64,000 nt of DNA, from assembly GCA_037178855.1 (NCBI GenBank), contig JASJZC010000001.1:6014001-6078000 (forward strand), given 5' to 3'. Position numbers and translations under genes: made by a program. This document shows positions 11,601 through 24,292 of the stretch, in pieces. Within the stretch, counting starts at the first letter, position 1. Every line of letters starts with the position of its first letter. This DNA is from Oscheius sp. JU75. Its lineage: Eukaryota; Nematoda; Chromadorea; Rhabditida; Rhabditidae. Below the pieces are notes generated by a model, which did no database searches, was not told the DNA's origin, and saw only the letters and a list, made by a program, of their open reading frames with translations.

Positions 11601-14600
11601 TTAAAGGATGTCTTTAATGTGAGTTACTAGTCATTATATTCCTTTTCCCATCTATTTAAAAAAGCTTCCGAAAGACAAAAAGGTTTTATTGAGGCGGGAG
11701 TCGAACCCGACTCCATTGTTCTACAGTCGTAGATCTTACCGAGTGTGACGAAGTTTGCGCGTATTTCCGGCTGAGCTCTTGAAACTACTCTACTGCTTAT
11801 ATCGCTGCGAAGGTAAAAGGTTTTCAGAAATATCTCGACTACGTGTTTCACTGGACGGAATCCGTCGTCTCAGCCGGAGATACCGTTCGTCTCTTCGATG
11901 ATTTGGCTCGGGAATGGGAGGCTGCCTGTCGATATGCCTGTTCTATCCCGTCGGGCATAGACAAACTGACAGCCACATACACAACCCTGATACGCCTTCT
12001 GACAGATCGTCTCGTTATCGAGTACTGGGAGAGGAACGCAGAGAACATTGCTGAAGAACACTCGACGTCGGATATTAAGCACGATGAGTATGAGAGGGAG
12101 GACGATCGTCTGCATCACGTCAGAAATTCGGTGCTGAGCGCCTGTAGAGAACATGCCAGGACCATTAGAAATGCGAAGGAGCGGATGAAGAGAATCTTTA
12201 CACTAGTCAGGGACACGATGCTAAAGGATCTGAACAATTCGGCGGCATTTCGAGTGGCAGATTTTTTCAGCTCAGCCTACTTGGCGAGAAATTTGAAAGG
12301 GAGTCATGCTCTAGTAGGTTTCTTCTTTTTTTAGCTCACAGGGGAGCATTCCAGATCCGCTTCGGTGACCTCGACGACCACCGTCTTTTGGGGCTGAATG
12401 TAGCTGTCTGTGTCGAGTTGAGCCACGTTGAAAATGCTGAAAAGCTAGTAAAGAGTCTCTGTGAGTGCAAGAGGACCCAAGGACTCGGAAATCTGCTGGT
12501 TCTGCCCTTCCCAGATCTACGGTATGTAAAACTGAGTCATCATAAATGGCTCGTTTTTAGAGAGAAGTGGGAGGGAAGGGAGATCCGTGTGAACATCGAC
12601 GATGAGGCAGTTATGAGCTTTCGATACATTCGGGTGAGTCGAAAATATGTTCTGAGAGACTAAAAATGTAAAAAATACAAAATCTATTGTTGTGGAGGGG
12701 AATCGAACCGGCATCGTTTGCTCCGCAGTCAACCCGTGCATTGTTGTGCTAAGTCAAAATACTTAGTAGCGTAATCTTCTTCAGACTGACTACATCTTCG
12801 CAGTTGGGGACTTTGACACTCACAGTCACTTCTTCTCTTCTTCTTCGTCGATCATGGAAAAAGAACTGGCCGCTACTTCCTCCAACGACAATGTGGCAGA
12901 GCATTTGGAGGAGCTCACAGTACGAAATGTCATCGGCAACTCTATGGAAACCCTTTCAGAGAAACATCGTTGAGCAATGCGGTCGATTGTGGGAAGAAAT
13001 CCAAAAGATTTCTTACGTCTACGAGCACGAGACTGAGAGCAAAAAGTACAAAGAGACTATCTGCTCGACTATTCAACAAGCCTTCGATCTCATTTTTGAA
13101 GTCCACAGAGATGTGCTGAGGATAGTCAGTGACTCTCATAAAAACGTCTTTGGCATGGAGCTGATGAGGCGATCCGTCGAAATTGTTGAGAGGTACTAGG
13201 ATTCAGTTTGTATCAAAACTGAGCTACCAGATGGCACGACCTGGTCAAGTTGATGCGTCCCCGTCCCGTCTCCCACCTCCCCGTTTGGGCGAATCTCGTC
13301 TTCAACTTTATTGCCTACATAGCCGATCCCAAATGGACTCGGTTGCTGGATGAAGAGACTGTAAATGTGAGTTTTGACATGGGTTCTCTACTCAAACAAT
13401 CTAACCAGCTTTACCTTACAGTGTTTTCGAAAGATTCTTCCAAATGCCACTTACAGAGATTCGTCAACAAGGTAGAAGAATGTCGCTCCATGATCATATT
13501 CGAAGGGGAACAGGCAGCTCAAGTTGGACGCCGGAATGCCCGAACGAGTTCCTTCGTGACCAGAGCCAAACAGCAAGCCTTCAGTCCAGGCTTGACCAGA
13601 CGAGCACGACTCGAAGAGGCCGCACAGAAAGTTGACGAAATTTCCGCCAAACGGACTCGAGCCGTCTTCGACATGGGAAAGGTCATCGAAACGACGAGTA
13701 GGAACAAATTCGACCTGTCCGCCAATATGGATCCGGCCCGGAAGGCCCCCTTCAAATGGATGCGATTAGAAAAGATCGGTAAGATTGGTAAAGAAGCGGA
13801 TCTGAAAAGAAATTCAGGCAGCGGAACCTTTGCTGATGTCTACAAAGCTCTAAACTGTGATGACAAATGTGTCATCGCTGTCAAGAAGCTGCACGTTGAG
13901 AAGAAAGTCCTGCCTATAATCGAGAGGGAGATTGAAATCTTCAGCACGTTGAAACACGAGAATCTGGTCAAGTATCATGGGTTCCAGGTTGTGCAGGTAC
14001 TTTTTCATAGAAACTCGCGCTTAATTGACATATAGGAAGACATCTATATCCTGATGGAATACTGTGCTGAAGGGACACTGGAACGAATCTGTCGAGAGGT
14101 CATGGATATGACTTTGGTCCGAATGTACACCAACTCTCTGCTCAAGGCTATTGCCTACATTCACAAGATCCAGATCGTTCACCGGGACATCAAACCGGCC
14201 AACATTTTCCTCGATCTCCGGAGTCGGTTAAAGCTAGGCGACTTTGGTTGCTCAGTCAGATTACGGGAACAGGATACAGTACGAGGAGAGCTGGCAGAAT
14301 ACGCCGGGACCCCGCAGTACATGGTATGGGAGTTTGACACTCCAACGAGTGATATTTTCAGGCTCCTGAAGTTCAGACTTATGGCGGAAAGATGGAGGAT
14401 GGGAGGTTCAGAGGCTATGGAAGAGCTGTGGACATTTGGAGTCTTGGTTGTGTTGTCCTTCACATGGTCACTGGGCGACTTCCGTGGCCCGAGTGCAACA
14501 GCTTCCAGATCACGATGAAAGTGTGTACGGGAGAGAAACCCGTCTATCCAGCTCAACCACCTGGAATCTTGAAGAACTTTCTAAATGCCTGCTTCAGTTT

Positions 14601-14986
14601 TGAGCCTGATCAACGCAAAACGGCCGATCTCTTACTTCAAGATGCCTTTGCTAATGTACATGTGAGTCAACCTTAAGATATCCTACGTTTACAATGCGCA
14701 AAGTAATACAAAACCTGGATCGTAGCCTATCCTCTAGGATAGTTTGGCTGTTCATGTTCCTGTCAAAAGACTACCTACCTTTTCTGCCGGAACAAGCTGT
14801 CGTGTCCTGAGATTGTCTGTTAAGAGAATCCTGTATCATGAAGCCTCAACTATACAGTCTTACCTCTTCTCTCTTATCTGTTTACTCTCATTTTCTTGTT
14901 TACACAATAGCCGTCTCTTTCAGGTCGACGTGGACACCGTTTACACCAGTTCAAATGGTCTCTCCTCACCGTCTTCTCCTATTTAA
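8672..14986 (+). CDS. MAP3K4/MTK1-type MAP kinase kinase kinase, multi-exon
   Basis: MEKK4-type kinases relay stress signals to MKK3/6 and MKK4 and so to p38/JNK. The long N-terminal half (8672-13700) matches the MEKK4 regulatory region in order, with a Ser/Arg-rich start followed by helical exons. The C-terminal kinase domain (about 13745-14660) has a glycine loop KIGSGTFADVY, the lysine in AVKKLHVEKK, catalytic VHRDIKPANIF, LGDFGCSVRL and an APE motif rebuilt across a 38-nt intron. EYCAEGTLE closely matches the MEKK4 hinge. Introns at 13779-13817, 13997-14035 and 14324-14361 are 38-39 nt, and the first is in frame. The start ATG directly follows an acceptor (TTTTAG). The end is ambiguous: CAT|gtgagt at 14661 can splice to an exon at 14924-14986 ending in TAA, or reading through stops at 14676. 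AATAAA lies near 15086. Confidence 0.9.
11035..11105 (-). pseudogene. tRNA-like / SINE-like sequence with an 11-bp perfect palindrome
   Basis: On the minus strand an A-box-like ATGGTGCAGTCAGTTAGAGG is followed by GGTTCGGTTCC, which resembles a B-box. The B-box is one arm of a perfect inverted repeat: GGAACCGAACC at 11035-11045 and GGTTCGGTTCC at 11051-11061, with a 5-base loop. It lies in a MAP3K4 intron. The A-box resembles that of the VPS51 intron copy, so the two may share an origin. Confidence 0.5.
11688..11770 (-). pseudogene. tRNA-like remnant (Tyr-like anticodon loop) in a MAP3K4 intron
   Basis: Minus strand: the T-arm GTCGGGTTCGACTCCCGC has a clean CGGG/CCCG stem, and upstream lies GACTGTAGAAC, which resembles a Tyr (GTA) anticodon loop. 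The acceptor and D arms do not fold convincingly, so this looks like a decayed copy. Confidence 0.5.
12690..12757 (-). pseudogene. tRNA-like remnant in a MAP3K4 intron
   Basis: Minus strand: TTAGCACAACAATGCACGGG, then GACTGCGGAGC in the anticodon-loop position, then a B-box GCCGGTTCGATTCCCC. The order and spacing are tRNA-like and the loop is close to Cys (GCA) with one change. Stem pairing is poor, so it is unlikely to work as a tRNA. Confidence 0.45.
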
Positions 14987-15628
14987 TTATATGTACTTTC
15001 AATGAGCTTTACCCCCATCAATCTCCCAAAGGAATCTCTGTGATCTGAACCCAGTGCTCTCAAACCTCTCTCAACGTGCCTTTGCAATAAATTTTTTGAC
15101 CTATTCTCACTCGAATTGACTGTTCGTCGGTATCTCGATACTATTCTTTATTGATTATTACTATTTTGACAACTGTCTGGCAGTTTGCCACGTCTGTATT
15201 CATGACCAGTCCATTTCTATCGTGCTGACGAAACGAATAATTCTTGACTCAGCGCCTTATCAATAGAGCATCTTTTCTTGGACATTCTGGATACTTTTCT
15301 GTCTTGTAAGGGGGACAGAAAGGTGAAAAACTCTTTCGACTGTGAAACAAAGAGATTTGCTTTAGTTGAAAAATTCTTCTTGGACACCAAAAATGACAGA
15401 GACTGTGGCTTCAAAACAGTTCAGCTCATGCTTCCGTGCCTTTCCTCCTCACAAGCTGTTAGAAAATTATTTTCATAGCTTTGAACTTTGTAGAATGCAT
15501 AAAAGTACGCTTTTGAACTCATCAAATACTGCAAAAGATTTTTTTGGAGCTTCCAAGAAGGTAACTTTCGTCTAAAAAATCGATTTTTTTTTCTTTGCCT
15601 AGAACTAACAGCCTCTCACTTTTCAGAA
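14987..15628. other. Intergenic region, MAP3K4 to STE24
   Basis: A stretch of 642 bp without a supported gene. It contains an AATAAA near 15086 that would suit the MAP3K4 transcript, and T-rich tracts ending in CTTTTCAG two bases before the STE24 start. Short open frames here have no recognisable similarity. Confidence 0.5.
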
Positions 15629-17425
15629 ATGTTTGAGCCGTCCTGCCTCTTTAAGAGTCTGCTGGCCGTCAACTGGGCAATCTTCCTGTGGGAACTCTAC
15701 CTCGACTACCGACAGTATCTCGTCCACAAGGAGAATGAAAAGCGGCCGACCAAGGTGAAGGATATCATCACGGAGGAGGAATACGCCAAGGCGCGAGCTT
15801 ACAAGCTCGACAAGCATGCCTTCGGCTTCGCGAACGACGTCTTTGACCAGCTGTTGACGACGGTCATTCTCACTAGTGGATTCATGCCCTGGCTTTGGAA
15901 CTTCTCGGCAGCTTTTCCGGGACAGGCTGTCGTCTTCGTCCTGTTAAACACGGTCGTTCACACCGTCCTGGGAATGCCGTGGGAGATGTACGACACCTTC
16001 GTTATCGAGGAACAGCACGGTTTTAACAAACAAACTATCGGATTCTATCTCTGGGATCAGGTGAGTCTCACTTCACCCACTTTTTTAACAACAAAAACAT
16101 CGTTTCAGGCCAAGAAGCAGCTGGTCAGTTTCGCCATCACGGCACCGATCATCCTGATTCTCGAATGGATTGTAGACAACGGCGGTCCGTACTTCTTCGT
16201 CTACGTCTGGGCCTTCGTCTCCGTCGTCATTTTCATTCTGCTGACCGTCTATCCGGCCTTCATTGCCCCGCTCTTCGACAAGTACATTCCCCTGCCCGAC
16301 GGAGAGTTGAAGACGGCCATCGAGAAGCTAGCCGCCTCGTTGCACTACCCTCTCACCAAACTCTACGTGGTTCACGGATCAAAACGCTCTGCTCACAGCA
16401 ATGCATACATGTATGGCTTTTGGAAAAACAAGAGGATCGTGCTCTACGACACGCTACTGAGCGGAGAAGAGAAGGAGAAGGTCATGAAGGAATGTGCCAA
16501 GGAGGGTGAGAAATCCGAGGAGATGGACGAGAAGGATAAGGTCAGTTGCTAATGTTCTGTCAGTTGGCTCTTTCTGTGTCTTTTGTCTCAGTCCGCTCAT
16601 GTTAGACAGTCTCTATATGGACCAGGTACTAACGGTCCTCAGAGGTCTACAGTAACTTTAGTTGTCCTTTCTTGTCCAATAGTCAATCCTATCTGTCCGT
16701 TGTTCTGTCCTTTGCCTTTTGACTCTTTACCATACTTACCGTTTCAGGAACCAGCATACGTCAAGGTATACATTAGTCAGAAGTTTCTAGATACGATACA
16801 ATGTAGTCATATTGCCAGACTGTAGACCTAAATTTTCGAATAGACTGTTCGTTTAAAATCTAGCACCTTCTAGGCTGACTATAATGAATAGTACTGACAT
16901 TACTTTTTTTATTTCCAGGCTCGCGGAATGTCGAACAACGAGGTGGTGGCTGTGCTCGGCCACGAGCTCGGTCATTGGGCTCTCAGTCACACGCTGATCA
17001 ATCTGGTCATCACCGAGGTCAACATGCTCTTCATGTTTGCCGTCTTCGGCTACTTCTACAAGTGGAAGGCTCTCTACGTGGCTTTTGGCTTCGACTCTAC
17101 TCCCACCATCGTCGGTCTTCTGCTCGTGTTCCAGTACGTGATGGCCCTCTACAACCAGTTGACAGGTGACTCTTGACTTTGAACTGATCTAACTTTTCTG
17201 TCAGGTTTCCTCATGTCCATCCACTCGCGTCGCTGTGAATTCGGAGCTGATGCCTTTGCAGCCGAGCTCGGCTACGCTCCGCAGCTCTGTACTGCCTTGA
17301 CGAAGCTCAGCAAGGACAATCTCTCGCTGCCAATTGACGATCATCTCTACTCCATGTTCAACCATTCCCATCCGCCCATTGTCGAGCGCATCGCGGCTCT
17401 CGAGAAGATGAAGAAGAAGGAATAA
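15629..17425 (+). CDS. STE24: STE24/ZMPSTE24 CAAX prenyl protease 1, multi-exon
   Basis: This is the ER/nuclear-membrane zinc metalloprotease that removes the last three residues of farnesylated CAAX proteins (prelamin-type and a-factor-type substrates). Exons are 15629-16060, 16109-16540, a candidate microexon 16748-16765, 16919-17165 and 17205-17425. With the microexon the product is 449 aa, against about 450-475 for the family. The zinc motif is in AVLGHELGHWALSHT, and the third zinc ligand region is in HSRRCEFGADAFA. The early exons hold several membrane segments and the conserved EEQHGFNKQT. All splice phases agree. The acceptor CTTTTCAG lies two bases before the ATG. AATAAA is at 17477. 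This is a confident family assignment with all catalytic residues present. Confidence 0.96.
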
Positions 17426-17967
17426 ACGACAATTTTATCTGTATCACTTTCACAACCGGGCTTACTTTTGTTCTGTAATAAATTTTTTAATAGAAAATTT
17501 TCTCTTCCTTCTTCCTTAATTCCGGAAACAATCTTTGTTTTCCTTGTTTTCTCGTTTTTTTTTTTGCATTATCTTTGCTAGTCGTAACGTGGAGAACAAT
17601 TTCACCAAGTCTTGTGCAACTTTTCTCAAGCAACATGGCAGAAATGACTCATCTTGTTCATCCACAGGTCTAAAAGCAAACAAATTACATTCTCATAATT
17701 CTTCTCCGTATGGTCATGCAACTGTTCATAAAGTTTACTTGTTTGTTTCTATTGCCGATCACCAGCGCTCTAGCCTCATTTGCGCCATAAAATTGTTGAA
17801 TCTCGAACGGGAGGCTTCGAAAATCGTGACCACGTACTTTTGCGTATTTCTCATCTGTCCTGCGGAGATCAGCTGCTCGATTTGTCAATGTTCTTCGATG
17901 AGATCTTGTTTCTCTCTCGTGTTTTCCCTGTGTAACTTTATTTCGATATTAATGTGGAGGTTCCAGG
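17426..17967. other. Intergenic region, STE24 to NDRG
   Basis: A stretch of 542 bp holding the STE24 polyadenylation signal (17477) and then T-rich sequence. It ends in TTCCAG|G immediately before the NDRG start codon. The open frame across 17535-18065 shows no family resemblance and runs through the splice acceptor, so I do not call it a gene. Confidence 0.45.
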
Positions 17968-19711
17968 ATGTCGAACATGGAGATGCACTCCTTCACGCGC
18001 GAAATGCAGCCTCTGGTAGAGTCGGCAGCTACAAATATGTCCGAGGTGAGCTTTTTTTTGCCTAAAGAATCACTTTTATTCGTCAAAAAACATTAAATAA
18101 TAGGGAGAAAAAAACTTCTTTTTTCCAGGAAAAAGTCAGTACAGCCTTCGGAAACGTGAAGGTGACAATCTATGGCGATCGCAAAAAGCTGCCTCTGGTC
18201 ACATTCCACGACCTCGGCTTGGACTGTCAGTTTTTAGTTTCGCTCTTGTTATTGTGCTCATTTTCAGCGGAAAGCAACTTCCAAAACTTCTTCCAGTACG
18301 TTTCGATCGCCGAGTTTACTGAAAAGTTCTGCGTCTACAACATAAATGCTCCAGGACAGGAAGTCGATGCTCAGCGACTTCCCGATGAGTAAGTTTTGTT
18401 GTTTTCACTTGCTTCTCGTAGTGCTCTGTCGTGCGATTTTGTTTTGATACTAGAAAATATCAATTTCGCAACTTCCGGTGCGTGCAAATGCTGAGTCAGA
18501 GCTGCCCGAAGTGTCATTAGTCAAATCAAATGAAAGACAAATCACCGATACAGTTTGTCTAGAATCCTGTGAAGGCCAAGAAAAACGACTACAATTACCA
18601 TTTTTCAGCTTCTCCTTCCCCTCGATGGAAGGACTGGCCAAGATTGTCGAGACTGTCGCCGATTACTTCAGCATCAAGTCGATGATATGCTTCGGAGTTG
18701 GAGTCGGAGCCAATGTTCTCCTCCGTTTTGCTGTAAGCTCTTCCAATTTCCCATTCAGTTAATTCAATTTTTCAGCTCCTAAACCAAAGACGCGTAGACG
18801 CACTTATTCTCGTGAACTGCAATGCCCAGCAGGCTGGATGGATTGAATGGGGATACGAGAAGGTATCGTTTTAGAAGTTCATTTTCTAAATGTGTACCAT
18901 CAATCGGTAGAAACTGCTGGCTTTGTTTGTCTATCAGCTGATCTGCTAAGATAAACAGTGGACATCTGGTTTGCAATAGCTCAGGAGAGAAAGTGCTTCG
19001 AATGAACAGCTTTCACAAATTATACCCAAAAATTAACAAAGATACTCTTACTAGGAACCCTTAAAAGTTAAAAGATTCGGGACTGTTACAGAGGCTAACG
19101 ATGAATATGATTGCAGATGAACATGCGTTATCTGCGAGGCTCCGGAATGACGTCGTTCACTGTCGACTACCTAATGTGGCACCATTTCGGACGCCGTATC
19201 GACGAGTGTAACACGGACATCGTTCGCCAGTACCGCGTTTACTTCCAGCATCTGCCCAATCCGACCAATTTGGCCGCTTTCATCGAGTCCTATACAACGT
19301 GGGTCGCCTTTTTTACACCTCCAAGTCCGTTTTCAGTCGCTCCCCCATACATTTCTCGCGCGACGGTCACAGCGGTCCCCAACTCGACGTTCCCGTACTC
19401 CAGATCGTCGGCAGCGGCAGTGCTTTCATCAACGAGACGGTCGATGTCAATACGAAGCTGGACCCGTCGAAGTCGGACTGGATCAAAGTCTCTGACTCGT
19501 GTGGACTCGTCCTCGATGATCGTCCGGAAGCTGTCACTGAGAGCATGATGCTCTTCCTCCAGGGCCTTGGATACTGTAAGTTTTTCAAGTTTCCAGATAT
19601 TTATGTTCATTTCCAGTCCCCACAATGAACGTTGTCAAGCTGATGAAAAAGATCCACGAGGCTCAGACCGGCTCCTATTCGGCCACGGAATCGACCATTG
19701 CTGAGTGCTAG
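17968..19711 (+). CDS. NDRG-family (N-myc downstream-regulated) protein, multi-exon
   Basis: NDRG proteins have an alpha/beta-hydrolase fold without the catalytic triad and act in stress, differentiation and membrane trafficking. The first exon starts MSNMEMHSFTREMQPLVES. Later exons give VTIYGDRKKLPLVTFHDLGL, SFPSMEGLAKIVETVADYFS, the pseudo-nucleophile elbow CFGVGVGANVLLRFA (glycines but no catalytic serine), VNCNAQQAGWIEWGYEK, and SGPQLDVPVLQIVGSGSAF. The stop is TAG at 19709-19711. The ATG sits one base after a TTCCAG acceptor. Introns vary from about 40 nt to about 250 nt. I am sure of the family; the paralogue cannot be assigned. Confidence 0.93.
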
Positions 19712-20555
19712 AGAAGAAGACAATTTTCCCCTACGAGATTCTTGCATTTACTTCACTTTTTCGTGCCACCCCAGTTTTAGCTGCTTCTGCGCGAATCCGC
19801 TCATGATCCTCAGATTGTATAGCTTTCTCGCTCACCCCTCTCCTTAATCAACTCCATTTCTAGTCCCTATTTGTGTGTAGTATACGTTTTATTCATCTAT
19901 GCCTTTTGAGGCAACCATTGCTCGTAGTAAAAACGCTTTCACCTTTCTTAATTTTCATTCCCAGCCAGAAATTGCAATGTTTTCACCCGATATCTACTAC
20001 TTTTTGTGCCAGAAAATTCGTCAATGTCACATGCCTTTCCATACATGTGCCATTTTGTTAGGAAAACAGGACTATACAATTCTGTTGTGTGCGATTCAAA
20101 ACCCACAGTCAAGTGATTTCTGGGAGATTTTTGAGACCTCTTTACCTGCGGGAAGGAAGTGAAGAATGAGCCGCCCAGCACGGTTCTTGACTGATTTCGA
20201 AACATTGTTCTCCGAGATTGCCTTTTGTGAGAAACATGAGCGAAGCTCCATTTGGTTTCGCATAGTTAATTTCGAAAATCGGTGGCCAGTTTATCGAGAA
20301 TGCGTAGTACTAGACCAGTGACAGCGAATTATTTAAGGGTATGACTATTTTGACGACAATCGAGTGCAAAATTTGGTGTTTCAGCCGAAGCCCATGATTT
20401 TAAGCCGATTTTCTTACCAGAGCTGGTGTTATTTTGAACCAAGTCTCTTCGATATACTCGAAAATCAGCACGCTAGGCCGATTGATCAATGAGAGGTTGT
20501 TCTCTCGTCGAGTCTTCGAAATCATCTCATTTTATAAAAACTCAAATTTGCAGAA
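19712..20555. other. Intergenic region, NDRG to INTS8
   Basis: A stretch of 844 bp with no supported gene. It has no strong repeat. It ends in AAATTTGCAG two bases before the INTS8 start codon, so part of it is probably an outron or 5'UTR intron. Confidence 0.45.
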
Positions 20556-23500
20556 ATGGATGTGTATCCGAAGGACCGTCTGGTCCAGGAGAATTGGATG
20601 GAGCCAGCGGACAACTGGCTCCAATACTTCATAGACGGGCAGAAGTTTGAGGAGATTTTGAATGACGCTATTGGCAACAAAGGTGAGAACATTTTTCGAT
20701 GTTTTTAACGAAAAACTCTGCAGAACTTCTTGCCCGACTGACGACTCAGTTCGCCGAGCAGGCCACAAACACGGAAGCCGAGGAAAAGGCCCTCCTTGCG
20801 AAGAATTTCCCGCCGGAAGATGTCCAGTACTACAGCAGGAAGAGCGCCTGTCTCTGGCTCTGTTCCATGGCATGTTTCGCGGCCAATAAATGGGACTATG
20901 TTTATCTGCTGGACAATTTGTTGGTTCCATTTCCCTTACCCACAAAAACTAGCAAATTCCAGCGACTTTCTTACCGTCAAGCCTATCATCGAATACGTCA
21001 AGCGAACCTTCAACGACTTTGAGCTTACAGCCGATGCCACCTTCGGCAACTGGCTCTGGGACAAGTTCTGTCTGGCCGTTCTCGTCAAGAATCGTGTGCC
21101 GCCGCCATTCCCGAAACAGACGGTGCAGAATCCCAATATCAAGACCTCGCCAGGTATTTTTTGGATGCTGGACGTGAAATATTATTTGGCTTGCAGATAT
21201 GGTAATTCTTCGCTACGAGGCCAACGTCCGAGCCATCGCAGAGCTGCAGATTCAGCTGTCTAGAGTAGGTTTTTGGTGATATACCGAGTTTTTAGCCTTT
21301 AGAACTGTTAGCGATCCTAATGCTCCCCTTTTTTTCCAGTACATCCAAGCGATAGAAGGCCAGACGAAAGAGGGCACTACCATCTACGTTCCCGGCTGGA
21401 AGTGCTTCTACGAGCCATTCAAGGGGGGAGCAGCCAAAGCTCTCAATATCGGAATTCTCGGCCAAGATGTCCTCGTCCTGGGAGCCCCCAAACCCCAGCT
21501 CTCTCTTCAAATCGACATGATCTCAACGGAGGAGGTGGCCAACAGGGCCCGATTCGACATGACCGTCTACTATTTCGATGACGAGAAACATACGAAGAGC
21601 TGTGCAGATTTCATGAAAATGGTTCGTCGTCCCTGATTGCTGTGACATTGGCTTTAGGTAAAAGACGGCGGAAGTCATCCACTAACCAACATCGATCCGA
21701 ATCAGGCAGCAGGATATCGTCTAGCTCTGGGACTGGCCAAATTGCCTGTTGATAAGGTAAAATTTTAATTCAAAGAGCTCTTTCTGGTATCACGCTCAAA
21801 AAAGGCAATAAACCTGTCTTGCAGAAACTCGAAGCTGCCCGCAGAAAGTTCGCAATCAAGCGATCGAGGCAGCACCTCGATGCTGATGAAGCAACAAAGG
21901 TATTCTCCCTTTCTCAAATTGATTACATGAACCTGCTCCAGATGACCAACCTGGCCTGCCAGGTAATCGAGCAGAAGCCGGTCCTGATTCGCCAGCAAGT
22001 CAGCAACAGCGAACTCTTTCTACAGTCGCTGAGGATACAGCTTCGATACATGAAGAACGAGGTGGAGAGGCGCAGAGCTCTGGCCCTGCTCTACTACTTC
22101 TGTGCCACCATTGCCGGCTTCCGCGAACAATACGAGCGACTGGGACTGCCGGAAGAGTGGAGGAGAGGAATAGTCACCGGAGCGCCGAGAATACCGACCT
22201 GTTCCTTCATCAAAGAGATTGTCAAGGGTACGCTAACAGAGTCGTAAAATCTACACGAATTTTAGCTCTCGTGACCGGTCAAAGCACCTGGAATCCGTAC
22301 TGGGCCATGATCACATCGTTCAATGTGGAGGAGGTGGCCACGGCTGTCAAAACGCTCCAGACCCCACCGACACGGGAGGCCTTCTCCAGATCCAGAATGT
22401 TCAGGATCCCTGCCAGAGTAGGAGTCTAGTATATGCTTTAAGCCAAATTTTAGTTCCGCTATCCCGAGGCCCTGGCCGAATATGTCGGCAATGCCAATCG
22501 TCCAGTCATTGAATTGAACGCCGTTCTTCTAGGCAAGACTAGTCAACTAAGCCGTATGCATGTATGTTCCTTTGATTATCGTAAAAACCTAAAAATTTCT
22601 AGAATTTCGCGGAATGGGACCGATTCGCCAGCGATTTGCCCGCGATTATTGGGGCGGAAATGGGAGCGAAACTGCTGCTGGAGGCCACAAATGTCAGGAA
22701 CTGCTACTACAATCACAAGATCCATTTCGCCTGTGAGAGCTTCGAGTTGCGGATGTTCCTACAGCAGCAGCAGGTCGTCAAGGGCAAGTTTGCACAGACT
22801 TGTCTCGCCTATCCCCAACTCACCAAACAGGTTAGATTCCGATTTCTTAATGCATAAAATGAGCTTTAAAGACACTGGCCTTCCTGCTGAACACGAAAGA
22901 CTTTGAATATTTGGTCAAGATCGAGTAAGTTAGCTATTAACAACTTCCCGAAAGCATCAAATTTTAGGCTGACTCATCCGCTGGTAGTCGCTGCCAAGCT
23001 CCTAGCTGCTTTTGGGACACGCGGAGGGCATCTTGACGCCACAATGGCCGAATTCCTTGCAGTCTGGCTGAAGTACGTCAAGCCTCTTCTAGAAAGCAAA
23101 CCCGTGCCGCGACGAGACCGCGAGATGGCTGCCTATCGTGAGAATGTGAAGCTGCGCTCGGAATTTGTCTCCTTCCTCAAACTCATACGAGTAGGGTTCT
23201 TGTGTTTCAATAATTCGGTTTTGCAGGAGCCAAGTCTGCTACTCTTCCTCGTCAGCTTCTTCGCCCATCTCTACAATTCTCTTCTGGTCGGCGACAAGAA
23301 GCCACACATGAAGCTCTTTGTCCAGCAAACTTCCCTTTTTCCGACGGATTACGAGTAACTTTTTCGTTTTCTTGGGATTTGCACACCAAAAAAGCCTGTT
23401 ACAAGGCCCTGCAAGCTCCTAAACTGCCCTGATAAAGATCTCCTAGGCTGATCCAGCCGCACGTGGAGACTATCACCGAATGCCTTGGGAGTTTGCTCCA

Positions 23501-24292
23501 GATTGGCCTCGAGATCAATCCCTGCAACGCGTTCTGGATCAGGACAGCTGCCGATTTTAAATATTGTTAGTTTTCCTTATGTTCCCGCCAAAAACCATAA
23601 ACGTTTAGCTCGAAATGACGTGGAAGGAGCGGCTATTTTCTACGTGGAGGCAGTTCTGGCCTCGACCCCTACCGGCTACCCGCCCTTCCCGGATAATGTG
23701 ATTGACGACACGGTACGGGTGCTCCTTACTCATTTCATTGGCATATTTAAGATGTGGAGCCGGCTGCGGGTCTGTTTGAATCGAGCCAATCAGCACACGA
23801 TGGCTGCACTGGTCTGTCAGCCGATGAAGAGACGCGGAGAGGATTACATCAAGGCGGCAAAGGCTTGTTTCTCTTTTATAAGAAAATACAACAAAATGCC
23901 AGATCTTATCAAGTCAGACGACGCTGGACGCGAGCTCGGAATGCTTCACTATGCTCTGGGATCTCGGCTTAGCCGAGGAGCTCGGAAGCGTCTACGCCCG
24001 TCTCAAGCAGAACAATCAGCTGGCCAGATTGGTACGTTTATTTTGGTAGCTGAATGAATTGAAGACCATATCCCAATCGCCAATGTTTTGTCATACTTGT
24101 TTGGACATTATACAATATGAGCTTATTTGAATGGCCAATGCGTCAAAATGTTCAGTTTTTCAGCAAAGATGGATTTCGAAAGGCTCGCTTCATCCGTCGA
24201 ATCGTATCGAGATCCTCCTCCGCGAGCAGAATCGTCGTTGTGAGCTGATGATCCGCACCCTGGCTGCCAGTCTCTTTAACACCAATCTCTAG
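20556..24292 (+). CDS. INTS8: Integrator complex subunit 8 homologue, multi-exon
   Basis: Integrator binds RNA polymerase II, cleaves snRNA and other nascent RNAs, and recruits PP2A; INTS8 is the subunit that docks PP2A. The C-terminal half aligns with INTS8 as I recall it: SEFVSFLKLIREPSLLLFLV (family SELLSFIKKLREPL), then GLEINPCNAFWIRTAADFKY, NDVEGAAIFYVEAVL and NQHTMAALVCQPMKR. The remainder is an all-helical TPR-like array. The middle region (21800-22230) is also well conserved in character. The start ATG is two bases after a TTTGCAG acceptor and the stop is TAG at 24290-24292. One splice looks unusual: AAG|GC at 23863 to CAG at 23917 keeps the family-like frame only if a GC-AG intron is used. 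The assignment rests mainly on the C-terminal third. Confidence 0.85.

Noticed and set aside
17535..18065. 176-residue open frame upstream of and overlapping NDRG exon 1
   Set aside because: Runs through the NDRG acceptor in another frame and shows no similarity.
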